From Protonemura montana (taxonomy: Eukaryota > Arthropoda > Insecta > Plecoptera > Nemouridae): a DNA stretch of 64,000 bases. Shown here in pieces: positions 24,342 to 36,352 of the stretch. The notes under the pieces were generated by a model. That model saw nothing but the letters and a program-made list of their open reading frames with translations. It did not search any database and was not told where the DNA came from. Where the stretch lies: the NCBI GenBank assembly GCA_947568835.1, contig OX387603.1:10413943-10477942 (forward strand), written 5' to 3'. Each line of letters opens with the position of its first letter. Position 1 is the stretch's first letter. Made by a program: the position numbers and the translations under genes.

Positions 24342-24473
24342 ATGGGCTATGCTTCCGTAGCCTATTTCTACGACGTGAATCATGTCTGCTCAAGACTCTT
24401 CAGCTCCTCGATGGGTGATTACGCTGCCTCTAGTCTGTTGCTCGAAGACAAGCAGTCTGAAGATAAGGACGCC
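24342..24473 (+). CDS. Candidate first coding exon of an unknown protein
   Basis: An ATG at 24342 opens 44 codons that end exactly at GCC followed by GTGAGT, a consensus splice donor at 24474. The translation begins MGYASVAYFYDVNHVCSR and ends SLLLEDKQSEDKDA, with balanced codon use unlike the AT-rich surroundings. An in-frame TGA lies about 24 bases upstream. A CAG at about 24330-24332 could be an acceptor if this is an internal exon. The exon ends in phase 0, which is incompatible with Imp exon 2 (joining gives an early stop) and with the phase-2 exons, so it is not an Imp first exon. I recognise no domain; the start of a transcription-factor-like or other regulatory protein is only a guess. 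Confidence 0.33.
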
Positions 24474-24562
24474 GTGAGTACGATGGTTTCGGAAAATGGT
24501 TTGTAAAGAGCGAGAATTTTGGAAAGTTTTTTTTTTCAAACTGAAATTTGAAACTGAGTCTT

Positions 24563-24652
24563 TGAATTGGCTGTGACCATGGAGATAAATCTTTAACTGG
24601 CAGTTATATTTTAAACCGGGGATTGTAAAATTGGTTTTAATGTCGTCAGCCC
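24563..24652. repeat. Second copy of the 14.3 kb MITE family
   Basis: GAATTGGCTGTGACCATGGAGAT, then CTTTAACTGGCAGTTA and GATTGTAAAATTGG, correspond in order to the words of the element at 14295-14426. The left end is not clear, so the boundaries are approximate. Confidence 0.55.
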
Positions 24653-24659
24653 AGCTGTT

Positions 24660-26900
24660 ATCTTTATCAAGGGTGGTAGATTGTTTTACTATCCAAGCTT
24701 AATTTAGAGTTGCCTGTAAACTTTCAAATAGTACAAAAAGGGTGAGGAAAAACCAGAAAGGTTACTAATGTTAGATCATTTGATTGTTCTTTGATTTGTG
24801 TAACAAAGTTGTAAAGCTAAGACAAGTGTTATTGGACGTCTGTGTAGTAGTGAAAGAAATCAATCAAGAGATTTTGAACATTGTATTCAATTTCGTGAAA
24901 GTGTAGGCTTTTGTTTGTGAAATGTATTTATGACACCAATATTTGTACCTGACGTATATTTAAAGTAAAATCGTGTGGAGTCTTACTACAACCCTGCAAC
25001 AATTGAACGAAACGTGGAAGAAATTAAAAAAAAAAAATCCAGTCTCTGTAAGAATGAGGAGTCAAGTTTCGGTGGGCCTTGTGAACATATCACTTGACGT
25101 TTATCATATCTTTTGTGGTAAACTCTTTTTTTATTTCTTTCAATTTTGTTCATAGTTAATTCCATTTGTTTCCTGTCTGAACAATAATAAGGAAATAGCG
25201 TTCATATATGGATGTCTCCAGCGAAAATACATATGCGTACTTAGTTATTCCTTTTTTTGACTTTGAACAATGTCTTTTGATCTGGTCATGGACGTAGTTC
25301 CACCGGGGAAATAAATCAAAAAGAAAACACATTTGAGATGAAGTCCTAGCAAAGGAACCCAAATAAATGGTAGCATTATCAGACATGTATGTTACCGAAA
25401 GAATTGAAACAGTTTTAACACTTTTGAAAACAATTCAGCCATGAATTTCGAAAAACTTCCCGCATTACGTTTTAGTGTAAGAATTGAAATATTTTTAATA
25501 AACAAATAAAAAAATAAATAAAAACAAGTTGAATTATATTAAATTGGTACACTTTTTAGCATACCTGGCTGCTTATGAGGTACATAAAGCGGTAGGTATG
25601 TCTTTATTGGACAGTCTAAGTGCATTCCTGGATGCAGTCGCATGCTTCAATCTTAGGCAAACAATCAGCCCCGTCTGGCTGGCAACGGTACCGTTAGGGG
25701 CGGTTTTCAAGAGGGAAAGTTGACCCTCTTTGCCACAGCATCTAGTGTTTACGTCTTGGGTAGCTAACGGAGAGGGAGATTTTCAAGGAACTCAAGAAAC
25801 CTTTGCTACGAGTTGGTGCTAAAATACATTTTATGATCCCAATACGTTACCTCTAATTGATTGTGGAATATAATTATTAATTTGGAGAAAATATTGTAAG
25901 TCATATCTAAGATCCAATGTGATGAAAAAAACCCAATTAATAACATATTTTAATTTAATTATACAGCACCTTGCTGCACGATATTTGCACAATCGACAAG
26001 AAAAAAATAGCTCATTATTAGCTTATACAAGACAAGTAATTGACTGTTATAAATGATAATGACGACATAAACGGCGACTTGTAGTTTTTCTTATTTCTAA
26101 TTAATTCGCAATTTTTTCTTTGGCTCTTGAGGAGCGTTTGTGGGTGGCATCCATCAAGGGGGTAACAAAAAGAGGCATGCAAAGTCCCGACATGCACAAT
26201 GAATTGTGGACCACTCAACCGAGAGTGAATTATTTGGGCGTTTTCGCCTCTGGTGGTTAGATTTAGCATTCACTAGGTTTAGGTAATGGGTAAGGCACCG
26301 TCCCGCTTTTACTGTTACTCTTACCTCCCTGGTCAAAGCCATCGTAGTGCCCTATATCGATCTGAATCGTTGATAAGTTGGTACTAGGCAAACTATTCAC
26401 AGCATTGCCTAATAAATACTGTACCACGCTGCATGCGTTTTGCGTACACGTGCCTTGCGAATTCGTGCGAATTAATATATGCCGAAATTAAATGCCACTA
26501 TTTCTATGCTAACGACGTCCGCAAATCTTGAAACAACATCATTTCAGTGAATTTATAAGTAGCTCTATGTTATAGCTATGTCTATAGCTCTGACTTCAAT
26601 CTAGACCGGCTTGTGGATGATATATATACGTATATATTGTTATCTGCCGATCAATATGATAATGCAAAAGAGAGCACGGGGAATTTTTGATTGAACGAGG
26701 GCACGGAATTTTGCGACTTGTCGAGTATAAGAAAAGTGCAAAAGAAAAAGTTTTTGGTAGTCCTGCCATGCTTTTTTATGTCAGTGCATGGACCTGACCA
26801 AGCAGGAGGATATGCTTGTAGAAACTGTCAGGGTTTGAAAGAGGTTGACATCGAAGAAGGATTGAAAGAGAAAAGCATTTACATTTTGTGAGCTATGCTA
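24660..26900. other. Unassigned AT-rich sequence upstream of Imp
   Basis: AT-rich, with stops in all frames. The open frames are short and unrecognised. A palindromic ATATATACGTATATAT lies near 26622-26637. Nothing coding is supported. Confidence 0.4.
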
Positions 26901-27129
26901 ATTTTTTTAATTTTTCTGGAAACAAAATCAGTGTGTCCAAGTTAACACCAAGCCATGTGGAAACTTTGTTCGGCCAAAAGAGCCGCTTATAATCGACCGA
27001 ATCTACCAGCAATGGATGCTAGTTCGACGTACACTTGTTTCGGGTTAATTGCACGAAATCGCCCACTTTTCATTAATTACTTGATCAAAAGATGATGGTT
27101 ATTTATCAATTTGTTCTTCCCCCTTAAAA

Positions 27130-27392
27130 TTGTATCGCCTGGTCGCAACCAATGGAGCCGGTAGGCGGGAATGGCGGGGAGCGCGTCGGCCAATAGCGCG
27201 ATCGGATCCCTTTTCAAGCTTCCCGGCTCTCGCGGCGTTCGCATAACTGGGTCCCACTGGCTTGCGGCTGCTGGCAACTCACTATTATTCCCCGCGTTGG
27301 TGCTTTATACATTAATTAGTCTAGTGGTGTCCGTATCTGATTACTGTGTCTATCTCGATCGTGTGTCGTCAAGTGAACACCGGACAATTAGA
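27130..27392 (+). promoter_or_regulatory. Upstream promoter and 5'UTR of Imp (RRM1 isoform)
   Basis: A GC-richer patch directly before the Imp start contains two CCAAT boxes (27149-27153 and 27190-27194) and an initiator-like TCACTATT at 27279-27286. No TATA box is at the expected place. A transcription start near 27.28 kb with a leader of about 110 bases would be typical. An in-frame upstream ATG at 27171, without an intervening stop, probably lies before the start site; see the findings. Confidence 0.5.
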
Positions 27393-27567
27393 ATGAGTAA
27401 GCTCTACGTTGGTAATTTGCCGGCTGACACGAGTGAGGTGGAAATCCGTGATCTCTTCGCAGAGCATAACATTGCATGCAGTACGGTGCTAGTGAAGCGT
27501 GGTGGATATGCCTTTGTGGATTGCCCAGACCAGATGACAGCTGACAGAGCTATCGACAAATTAAATG
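27393..27567 (+). CDS. Imp: IGF2 mRNA-binding protein (Imp), first coding exon with RRM1
   Basis: This encodes the first 58 residues of an IGF2BP/Imp/VICKZ-family RNA-binding protein, which in animals packages, localises and stabilises mRNAs in cytoplasmic granules and is prominent in neurons, germ line and growth control. The translation starts MSKLYVGNLP. LYVGNL (residues 4-9) is the RNP2 motif, and RGGYAFVDC (36-44) is the RNP1 motif of the first RRM, followed by DQMTADRAIDKLN. The second residues and the LYVGNL/GYAFVDCPD phrases match the family start, so I chose this ATG over the upstream in-frame one at 27171. The exon ends in phase 1 at a perfect GTAAGT donor (27568-27573). Family proteins are usually about 560-600 residues, so most of this one lies downstream. 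Confidence 0.93.
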
Positions 27568-29788
27568 GTAAGTGTTTCACGTGATAGTGCATACGCCCCC
27601 TTACAAGTATATATCAATTCTGCCAAATTTTCGTATTCATCACGGGCCATGCTGCGAGGAAGGCAGGCCTATCATGCTACAAACATGGCTGCCAAGTTTT
27701 CGATGAAGGTCATGGCATACACAAATCTAAACATTTCGCCTCTTTACCCGTTGCATAATCGCATTTCGACTCGAGAATCCGTTCGCCCACTGGGACGGGC
27801 ATATTATGTACGAGTATCGATCCTAACCTTCAAGGATATTGCCATCTTGGCTTCCTAAAAAGTGGGTGAATGCAACTCACACCAGTGACTAGGAACACGT
27901 GAAGCGGCCGAAATCCGGTTTTTCTTTGGAACTGGTCCGTTGTCGTAATCTTTTGAGCTGAGTCTCGCCTTTAGCGATCCAATCTCACAATGGCGTGATG
28001 CTTAACAATCTTAGGGGTCTGATAACGCCTATCTGTCATTGAATTGACCAAACCTATACCAGCCTAACCTGACAGCGGTCGATGCACTCCTTCCGAACAA
28101 CTGCGGACCAGGTTTGTGCTGTTGATTGCCTTCGATCGAAACATTTTGTCTTTGTTGTCATCGCTTTTCGGTTAACAACCTAAGCGTAGTATCCTTGTAA
28201 GCTTTGCGCTGTCAAACTCCATCGTTACCTGTACAACAGCGCTGTCTTTCTCTAACGATAAGTCTTCTCACAAAATACATCGTCACTTCTGAAAAAATAT
28301 TCCCTTAACTTCACGTTCAAAGTCAGTGACATCAAAAGATTTAAAATATGATGGGTACCAATAACACAAATTTTGACAACCACCAAGTAATCAAAAACCA
28401 TTTAATCTCCTCAGTGCTGATAAAAATAGTTAAGGTGAAAAAACTAAAATCATTTACTCCGTTGTTGGGTTTAGTTTTTAGCGATGAGCTTGCTTAGCAG
28501 ATGTCGATTGAGACAGTTGAAGCCAAGCGTAGGTTGTATGATTTGTGTGCAGTGATGCATCGCTTTGGGAAATTATACCTGGAATGACTGGACCTGCGAT
28601 TCATCCTTAATCGGTCGCTGCGATTCATCGATGAGCGATGAGGTTCTCATCGGCACGAGTCAGACCCAGATGTTGCTCATTGAAATGCGCAGGAAACTGT
28701 TAAATTGCAATTTCTTTTGATGTCCACCTGAATTCTTTTCGTCTTACTCATTATAATTTTCCATGTGTAATATAATTATTACCACCTGCTAAGAAAGTAG
28801 GCAAGCACCTAGATAGTTTCTAATATTTTAAAATGTATGACTGCTTACTTTCTTGAAATACATTTAAGGGGATGTAATGATCAATTGAATCCTGATATTT
28901 ATTAGGTATGTAATATATTTATTTTTTATAATTACTCTATAATTTCGTAGAGGTAGGTAGTAAATACGTTTTAGCATTCAAAGAGGTGCAGAAAGACTAT
29001 GCATTTTCAGGTACCTAAATTGATCAAAAACTAGCGTTTGAGGAATGGACAGATCAAAGATTTTAGTATCATGTGATGAGAGTAATATTTTGCAGACTGA
29101 AATTAGTATAAAAAACAGTAAATTTACTTCTCACCAACATTTTTTTTTAGGGGATGAAGTGCTTGAACTTCCTTACCTACTTCCTGACATTTATCTAATA
29201 AATATTCAATACATGTTTCTCGGTAGGTACCAGTATCCTAAAACACATTAAAACATTTTGACCATCAGAGCCATCAACTGAAAAGACCCACCTACGTATA
29301 GCTAAGAAGCCATGTGAATTCGGGCTTAATGTGTAGTTTGCCCAAGGTACCAGTAGCGGGCAGTGTGGAGTGGGGCGCCATGTCACTTTCGGTCAATCTC
29401 GCTGACCCACCCACCGAGATCTTGTGGCCACACAATGTGGTGGCCACCAGATCTCATCTCCTGTGTGTCGCCATCGTCGGCATACCCTCGACCACCTGAT
29501 CGAAGGGGGGCAGGGGGGGACGAATCGAATGCTCACGACGGCACAATCGACTTTGAGGCGAAACCATGGCAATTTCGCAGCAAACGGGTCACTGACCCTT
29601 CCTGACTGCATGCCAGCACTGGGCCATGCTCGCACTGTAGCACTGTAGGGCGGAATTCCAGTGTGTGTGCTTTTTTTTGTGGCTGAAAGTGAATTTCTAA
29701 ACGGTTTGACCGGTTGGAAAAAAATCGTTAAGTATTTCGGTAATTTCTTGCACCCCCACTTTGATGCTGGCAGTGTGATTTTTTATAC

Positions 29789-30118
29789 TGTACTCGCGGA
29801 GTTCGTACATTAGTCGGATTGGATGGGTGACCACCTACAATGACCTCTTTTGTTTAGGAGAACATATGGAGGGTTTAGAAATTATGTAATACGTTCCACA
29901 TCAACCTCTCGATATCGTAGACTAGTTTGTTCTCTCTAGATCGGAAGAACAAAATGATCGTATTCCTTCTTAACAAGGGCAGGCAGCGAGTCGGCACCGG
30001 ATATCCCCTCCTCCCTTCTTAACCACGCTTGTGGTTATCATCATTCTCATAAACAGCCCTATCACAGAGTAACTATAAACTTGGCCGTCACCAAAACACT
30101 GCGTCGTTAAACACCAAA
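29789..30118 (+). repeat. 5S rRNA-derived SINE copy
   Basis: The 5' end contains a decayed 5S rRNA-like segment, best seen as TTGGATGGGTGACCACC (29819-29835). The body and tail share ordered words with the copy at 59423-59828: AGGAGA, CATCAAC, GGCACCGG with CCCCTCC, TTATCATCATTCTC-like sequence, and AAAACACTGCGTCGTTAA. Two copies sharing head, body and tail define a SINE3-type family. Confidence 0.8.
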
Positions 30119-30240
30119 CAGTCGAACTACGGAGCAAGGGAAGTCCACAAGAGCGTCATTCGACGAGGCCCGCGTTCCACCAGGATGGCAAACCATCATG
30201 TTGTGAAAGATCCGTCACATACTCTGGGATTATTACGCGG

Positions 30241-30464
30241 TTGTGTGTGTGTGTGAGTGTGTGCGTGGTTTTTTTTCATCATCTTTTCTTTTCGACATCT
30301 AGCGTGAAGATTTGCTGCCTCTCGGCCGGGCAATCCGTGGCGAGCACTGAACAGGGAACAGGTTTCTCGGCTCAATTCGCCTAGAAGCAAAATGCGCGGA
30401 GGGCAGGCACCAAAACAGGCACGCATACTCACACATATATACACACACACTCACACACACACAC
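30241..30464. repeat. GT and AC microsatellites facing each other
   Basis: A GT-rich run at 30241-30268 and AC-rich runs at 30427-30464 flank about 160 bases of moderate-GC sequence. As reverse complements they could pair into a long stem in the transcript. Confidence 0.85.
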
Positions 30465-33334
30465 GTATACTATGCACACTCGCTCCGTAGCAATCTTGTT
30501 TGTTTGTTGTTTTGTTGTTAGAGCCACAGTTAGCTCGATCTGTCGGCGTTTGTCAACATTTCAGAACTCCCTCCCCCCCTGGTCGACCGGCGAGAATATG
30601 TGGTGTGCATGGATGTAATTGGAAGTGAAATTCGCCCCCGTTCGATCCCCCCTCGATGCTTTGTTACTGATTATTTTGGCTTCGCGGATATGGCAAATGG
30701 ATATTTAGTTTAGGTTCATGCTGCAAGGGCAAGTTCGGTTTACTCTAAAGACGCTGAAATGTTGCACTGTTTTTTTTTCTTCCTTTTTTTGAAAGGGATA
30801 TTGTGGTGTCTTTCAGGTTTGGCGAGTTTCGCCAATTTGTCGTTTTCCTGGGGTTGGTGCCGAGGGGCGACGATTTCGATTTCCGGTTTTTTTCTTCGCT
30901 TTTACCCCACTTTTGTGAATAATTCGGGCGGTAGATTTTGTCTTCTTGCAGCTAGTTCGTTCCAAGCTCGACGCGGTCCCTAGCATGAAATCGCGGTATA
31001 ATCTTGGACGTCGAATTCGGTAAACGGCGTGTGACATATCGGCGGGGTTGCCGTTGGGTAATTAACCATTCGCATGCTTTAATTCGCTGCGGTAAAACAT
31101 GCTCGATTAGGCGATACATTAATTAATTACACCGTTCAATCGCCCGCACGCCTTCGTGCGTAATAGTATGTGTAAGCGCGTACGAAATGCGGTGAGACGT
31201 TTCATGTGTGTTTGCTGTTAAATCTAACATGTGTCATTGGTGAATAATGATTGGGCCGAGCGATTTGTCGCTCCTTTGATACCCTGGGCTCACATACGTG
31301 CGTAGTGAACCCACTGTAAGCGTAAACGTTCATTTCCTCGCAAAAAAAGTTACCCAAACCGTTTATCCCTGAAATGAAAAAAAAAAGAATAATATAACAA
31401 TGAAAACAATCGCCGATGTGGCAGAATAACAGGCTTATATTTCAGAGCGCTTGCGTATCCTTAAATTACCTTTTCTGTCGGTGCAACTACAACCTCCATT
31501 TTGATCGGACGCTGCTATAATGTGATTGGATGCGCGATGCACAAATGCACTGCTCGGGATACGAACTGGTGTCGATTTTTTCCAAACGCCCTTTAGAAAT
31601 TGTAAACCGGTCGGTTGAGGGGGGGTCACGCTCGCACAGCCCTGCTACTCGACGCGCGGACCGAGCGGGGCCAAAATGGCGTTTGGTCAATTTGGACTGG
31701 TCAATTTTCGATGCTGGTGTTTCTCCAATTCATTAAATGTTATCAGCGGGTGGTGCCTTATCAGGTGGAGAAGTAAGACAATAATTTTACAGCAGGATTA
31801 TGTTGATTAACCACTTGGCAATGAAAAGTCACTGAAAAGCTTCGGCAGTTGATATAAAAATTTAATAGCTTCCTCAGGGCCAGTTTTATAACTTTCACAA
31901 CTCCTTTAAGAAGTGGAATTGAGTTGAACAATTTTCCAGGTGATTTTGCCTTAACTGTATGCTATGTATAGTCGTAAATTTAGGATAATAGTTCAGCTTC
32001 ACTTTCAATACCTATTTTGTATTGTTTTTAATTGAGCTATGCTACTGATAAAGCAGGTACGAGCTTAAAAAGTAAAAATAAATACAAATAAAGTTCAGTG
32101 AATTACCAGTACAACAGCCAATAGCGCCATGAATCACTTTCATTGACTCCATTTCCCATTTTCAAAGTGAAATAATTACTTGCCATGACTGTATTTTGAA
32201 CGTAGCTTTTCCGAGTGGTATTGCGAATTTTTTTAATCGTCTTCAAAGAACAATCTCGCGCATACAAAACACGCTCACCCAAGACGCGAGGTAAAGGGCG
32301 GGAAAGCTTAATACCATCAAAGGGGTTTTGCAACGACTCCCTTAATCCTTTCGAGAGGGCCTCTTCATAATTACCTTCTACATACACACGGAAACCGCGC
32401 GCATTCGCTCTGGATACAAACAGCACCATGCTTTTTTTCCCCTCACGACCCAAATACGAGGCGAATGCGAATGCAAAAAACGGCATCCAACTCAAGGAAA
32501 CGGGACGCGAGTCGCTTCTCTATGTCCCATGTCATGAATGGATGTGCCGGGCATATACCATTGTGTCCCATTGCTTCCTTTAAAAGCATCGCTAAGGGTA
32601 ACCGCCTAGGGCACAGGCTGGCGCCAAAAGACAGATTAGCGCGACTTTGTTGGGAGATAAGAGCCGACAGATGATAGCTGCCTAGCCAAGCCCGATCAAC
32701 AGGCCAGGACACTGGATTAAAGCATGCTTTGAGGAAGTCGAGGTAAACATGGGGGTACAGTGCGTGTCAAAGCGTAGAGGTTTTTAGAATTGGTAGAAGA
32801 CAGAGTCAGCTGGGCTGGGCACGAGAGGAACACACGGAGGTTTGGTTTAGGTAGTTTTCGATGGTTTTTCGTTGTGGATTATGGTCAATGGCTTAGAGAT
32901 TTCGTTTTGTCAGCGGAATCAATTAAGATATGGCGGCTAAATAGCTTTAGGGTTGGCGCTTGTTGCGGAAGGGGTAACTAAGTTGGTTGGTCTTCGTCTT
33001 CAATGTTTGGGATTTGTTTTGATTCGGTTTTGTTTGTGTCAGATGATCAGATCCAATCGTTTCTGTAAAGTTTTCTCTGCCGTGACCTACGCAATACGCG
33101 AAAGTAACGCTCAAGTGCGTACCAACGCATGGCAGCGACGAAAAACTTTAGGTCATTTACGATGGGCTTCCGTTTTGGTTAGTTTTCTGTCTGGAATATT
33201 GAGGAGAATTAGATGTTTCGGTGAAAGTTCCGTTGTGATCGGCGTCAAATTTTTCTTTGAACAACTGTGTTGGATTGTGCCGATTTCAAAATACATATGA
33301 GTACTTTTGAATTATTTTGAAAATACCTTTGTTT

Positions 33335-33504
33335 TCGGAAAATTGTCAGGAATGCTTTCACCCAATTGATAAAGTAACAGGTACACGTTATGACACATCG
33401 GAAAATTTACTTGTTTTTCACTTAGCATTCAAACCCCAATTTGCAAAGTTTTTGTCAAAACTAGTTCTAAGGCTAGATAAAGTAGACATGAGTCTAAAAA
33501 CTAT
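33335..33504. repeat. Second copy of the foldback family, reverse orientation
   Basis: Read on the minus strand, this block matches 86-260 in order: TTTTTAGACT, ATGTCTACTTTATCTA, AGTTTTGACAAAAA, TTTGAATGCTAAGTGAA, and AGCA followed by TCCTGACAATTTTCC-like sequence. Only one arm is present, so it is a half element or the other arm has decayed. Confidence 0.75.
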
Positions 33505-36285
33505 GAAACTGTCAAGTCTTTTGGACCACATGAGTCTCTGGAGAAACGCTAGATTTCAGGTGAAGGTGAAAATGGATTTTTTTTTTAATATTGATCGCTA
33601 AACGATCTTAGACAAGTTTTAATGGTGAAGCTAAACGTTCGTGATTTTATTTTCACATGGCTTTTCAAAACATTTGTTTCTGTCGGTCCATGTGTATACA
33701 TTAAAAAATTATCACCTGGGACACAAATTCGAGCCGACATACCATATCCGTTGTCCCTACCAATCTAGGATTCACTGACAAATCAATCACCCATTCCATT
33801 GGTTTCTATGAAGTGATAAACGTATACTCTTTTTTGTAGTAAAAATATCCCGGCTCAGACTGCTTGAATCTATCAAGAATGCGGTCTTCGCGTTCTACCG
33901 TTGGTCGAGGCGGCGATTTCGCGTTTATGTGTCAAAATATCACTAAACAAAGGTGCATTCTTCTGTGTCCTGTTGAAGAGAGCACCTGTTGGCCAATCAT
34001 TGGGGTCACTAGTTTCGCCCCTCAGCTTAATTAGTTGCTAAGTTTCAATGTTGTTAGGAATGGGCAGCAGCTATGGTGTACATGTACTTGTTAATGCTAA
34101 TTGCTTCCGTCTACAAACGAGCCGCTCTTTCTTTCAATATTCGCGATTGCGGATAGGTGTTGTGCAGTTTTGCGGTAACAAATTTTTTTAAATTTTGACA
34201 TCGCTCTGCACATTTTGTTATAAATTGTTGTTGTTTGGCATAAAAAAGTAAGATTCGAAAGATATGTGCTCCAGCTCATGATGATGATAGATGATACATT
34301 TTTTTTTGTATCTTTGCACATGAATTGGATGACGTTTTCCCTCAGATTTCTGCAAATATTTTCAAAGGAACAGGTTTATTTCGAAAATTTTGGATAACAT
34401 ATGATCGGATTTTGTATCATTCAACATAATTTTAAATAATTAAAATGTTCTTAATTATTTCGTCGTGCATGGGTAGTTTATGCCGCTGTACGTGCAAAAA
34501 TAATGCAAATTGCGTGCAGTTGGATGGCCTGGTTTGATGTTTGAAGTGCGTTGATTTCAATTGAGCTTCTTCGCAAAGCTCGTGGCATTGTAGACATAGA
34601 TTTATTTTAATTAAGGAAAAAGACTAGGTTTAATTTGAAAGAGACACAATTAGAAAAAAAAAATATATTGGGAGAATTCGAAGAGTAAATTGAATTGGAG
34701 TTGAACCAGCGACTTTCTAAGCTACAAAATCAATATATATTTATTTATTGTTTCATGTTTATTTTCAATACAAAATTTAAATGGATGATTACTTTACTTA
34801 TTGTGAAATATTTTGATAATATTAGATGCAGGGTAGTTAAGCTTGAGTTGGACCCTGATTTCTCAGGATTAGATTGTTTTTTCTGGCTACAGAAAAGAAG
34901 ACATATATCGTGTAGATACATCTAAAGTAACTACCTCATTCGTCAAAACTCTTAAGTACACTTCATATAAATTGCGAATTTTTCACCTTACTTCCATTCT
35001 TCAAGGAAGAACCGATCGTTATATACCTTTTCCTTTCTCATTCTTGCTATTCTCCTTGCCATTCTTCTTTCCAATTCTTTTGCCCTCTCTATGCGCTATA
35101 TATCCTTTCAAAACCCATTTATGAGCCATGAGGCCCGAGAATTAATAATCCATTATGAGCGTCATCCGACCAAACTGCAAATCATAATCGTATGCAGTTT
35201 CGCAGACGGTGCACCATTGTTGCTGCTCACGCTGTGCACATGGTGAATTTGCTTGCACGTAATCATAGCACGCGACCGTGCCTCATCCTGGGTATGAGAC
35301 ATACGTTTTGCACCTGCATGCTCGTATTAAGGGCTACCCTCAACGTGCAAACATGGTATTGGATTTAGTCTAACTTATTCCTTTTCTGTTTCTCTAATAA
35401 TAATAGTAATTCAATTATTTGATAAAGAAAATCGCAAGGCTTAGAGTAATCAATATTACAAAAGGATTTAATAGTTATGTGAAAAATTATTTAAATTGCA
35501 AACGCTTGCAATGCGCGGGTTTTATTATTAGGAAAAAAAATGAATAGTTTATTCCTTTCATGGTCTTTCATCTATAACTATAATCAAATTATGATGAGTA
35601 TCAAAAATCCTTAAAAGCTGGAAAGAATGATTTCATATCTGAAAGAAAATTAAAAATACCGCTGTCAATAAAGGCAACGTATTACTTATTAATTTCCCTA
35701 AAAAATGAGTGGGCATTCGCCCAAAATTTCGTTGGCATTTTATCATTTTTGAGTAAAAAACGTTTATTACTGCAATATTATTTGTGCTATGTCGTCAATA
35801 GAAGTTCAAACATTTTTTTTTGAAGCGCAGAGAAAAACAAATCACTTCCCTTTGGTAGTCGTTTGTGCGTGCCCATGAAATCAAAGTGGGTAAAATGTCA
35901 AGATTCATAGTTTTTCTTACCGTTCATGAGTAATTGTGAAAATTGTATGATACAATCATTTTTATGGTAGAAATCGCTTCATACAAAATCTCTACCATTT
36001 ACATCTTTTTTAAAACTGATCGATAATTACATATGTTTGCTACGAGTCTCTTTATTTATCTTTAGCTATACCATCCATAGCAGCCATACCAGACTCATAT
36101 TAAGTTAAAATTATGAAAACTGATGTGTGAAAAGCTGTGAAGTTTAAGACAATTAACGATGGAAAACGAAGAAAATTGTAATACGTTTTTGTTCATGTAG
36201 CAAGTGTGGAATTTCACATTCTAAGGCGTTGGATTTTAGTGACTGGTTCCTCGATTGAAACTTTGAATATTTTTATCGTTTTCAG

Positions 36286-36352
36286 GCGCTCAGCTGGGAG
36301 AGTCGACGATCGTGGTGGAACCCTCTGTAGCCGTCTCTGGCGCCAAGAAAAG
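36286..36352 (+). CDS. Imp: Imp exon 2, end of RRM1
   Basis: This 67-nt internal exon follows a pyrimidine-rich tract and TTTTCAG (acceptor AG at 36284-36285) and ends at AAAAG with a GTAAAC donor. Taking the single base left from exon 1, it reads GAQLGESTIVVEPSVAVSGA followed by KK and the first two bases of an arginine codon. This continues the sequence DKLN of exon 1 and provides the last beta strand of RRM1. The family has a VE-S-V phrase with a basic tail at this place, and IVVEPSV followed by KKR fits. The exon starts in phase 1 and ends in phase 2, so it cannot be skipped between exon 1 and exon 3 without a frameshift. The match in phase, position and family pattern makes chance unlikely. 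Confidence 0.88.

Larger units (their letters stand above)
27568..36285 (+). other. Imp intron 1
   Basis: An 8.7 kb intron, inferred from the GTAAGT donor at 27568 and the TTTTCAG acceptor ending at 36285, with matching phase and continuous protein. It carries a 5S-derived SINE, GT/AC microsatellites and a MITE copy. The moderate-GC patches at 29.3-29.6, 30.3-31.0 and 32.1-33.2 kb show overlapping open frames on both strands and no recognisable exon. Confidence 0.85.
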
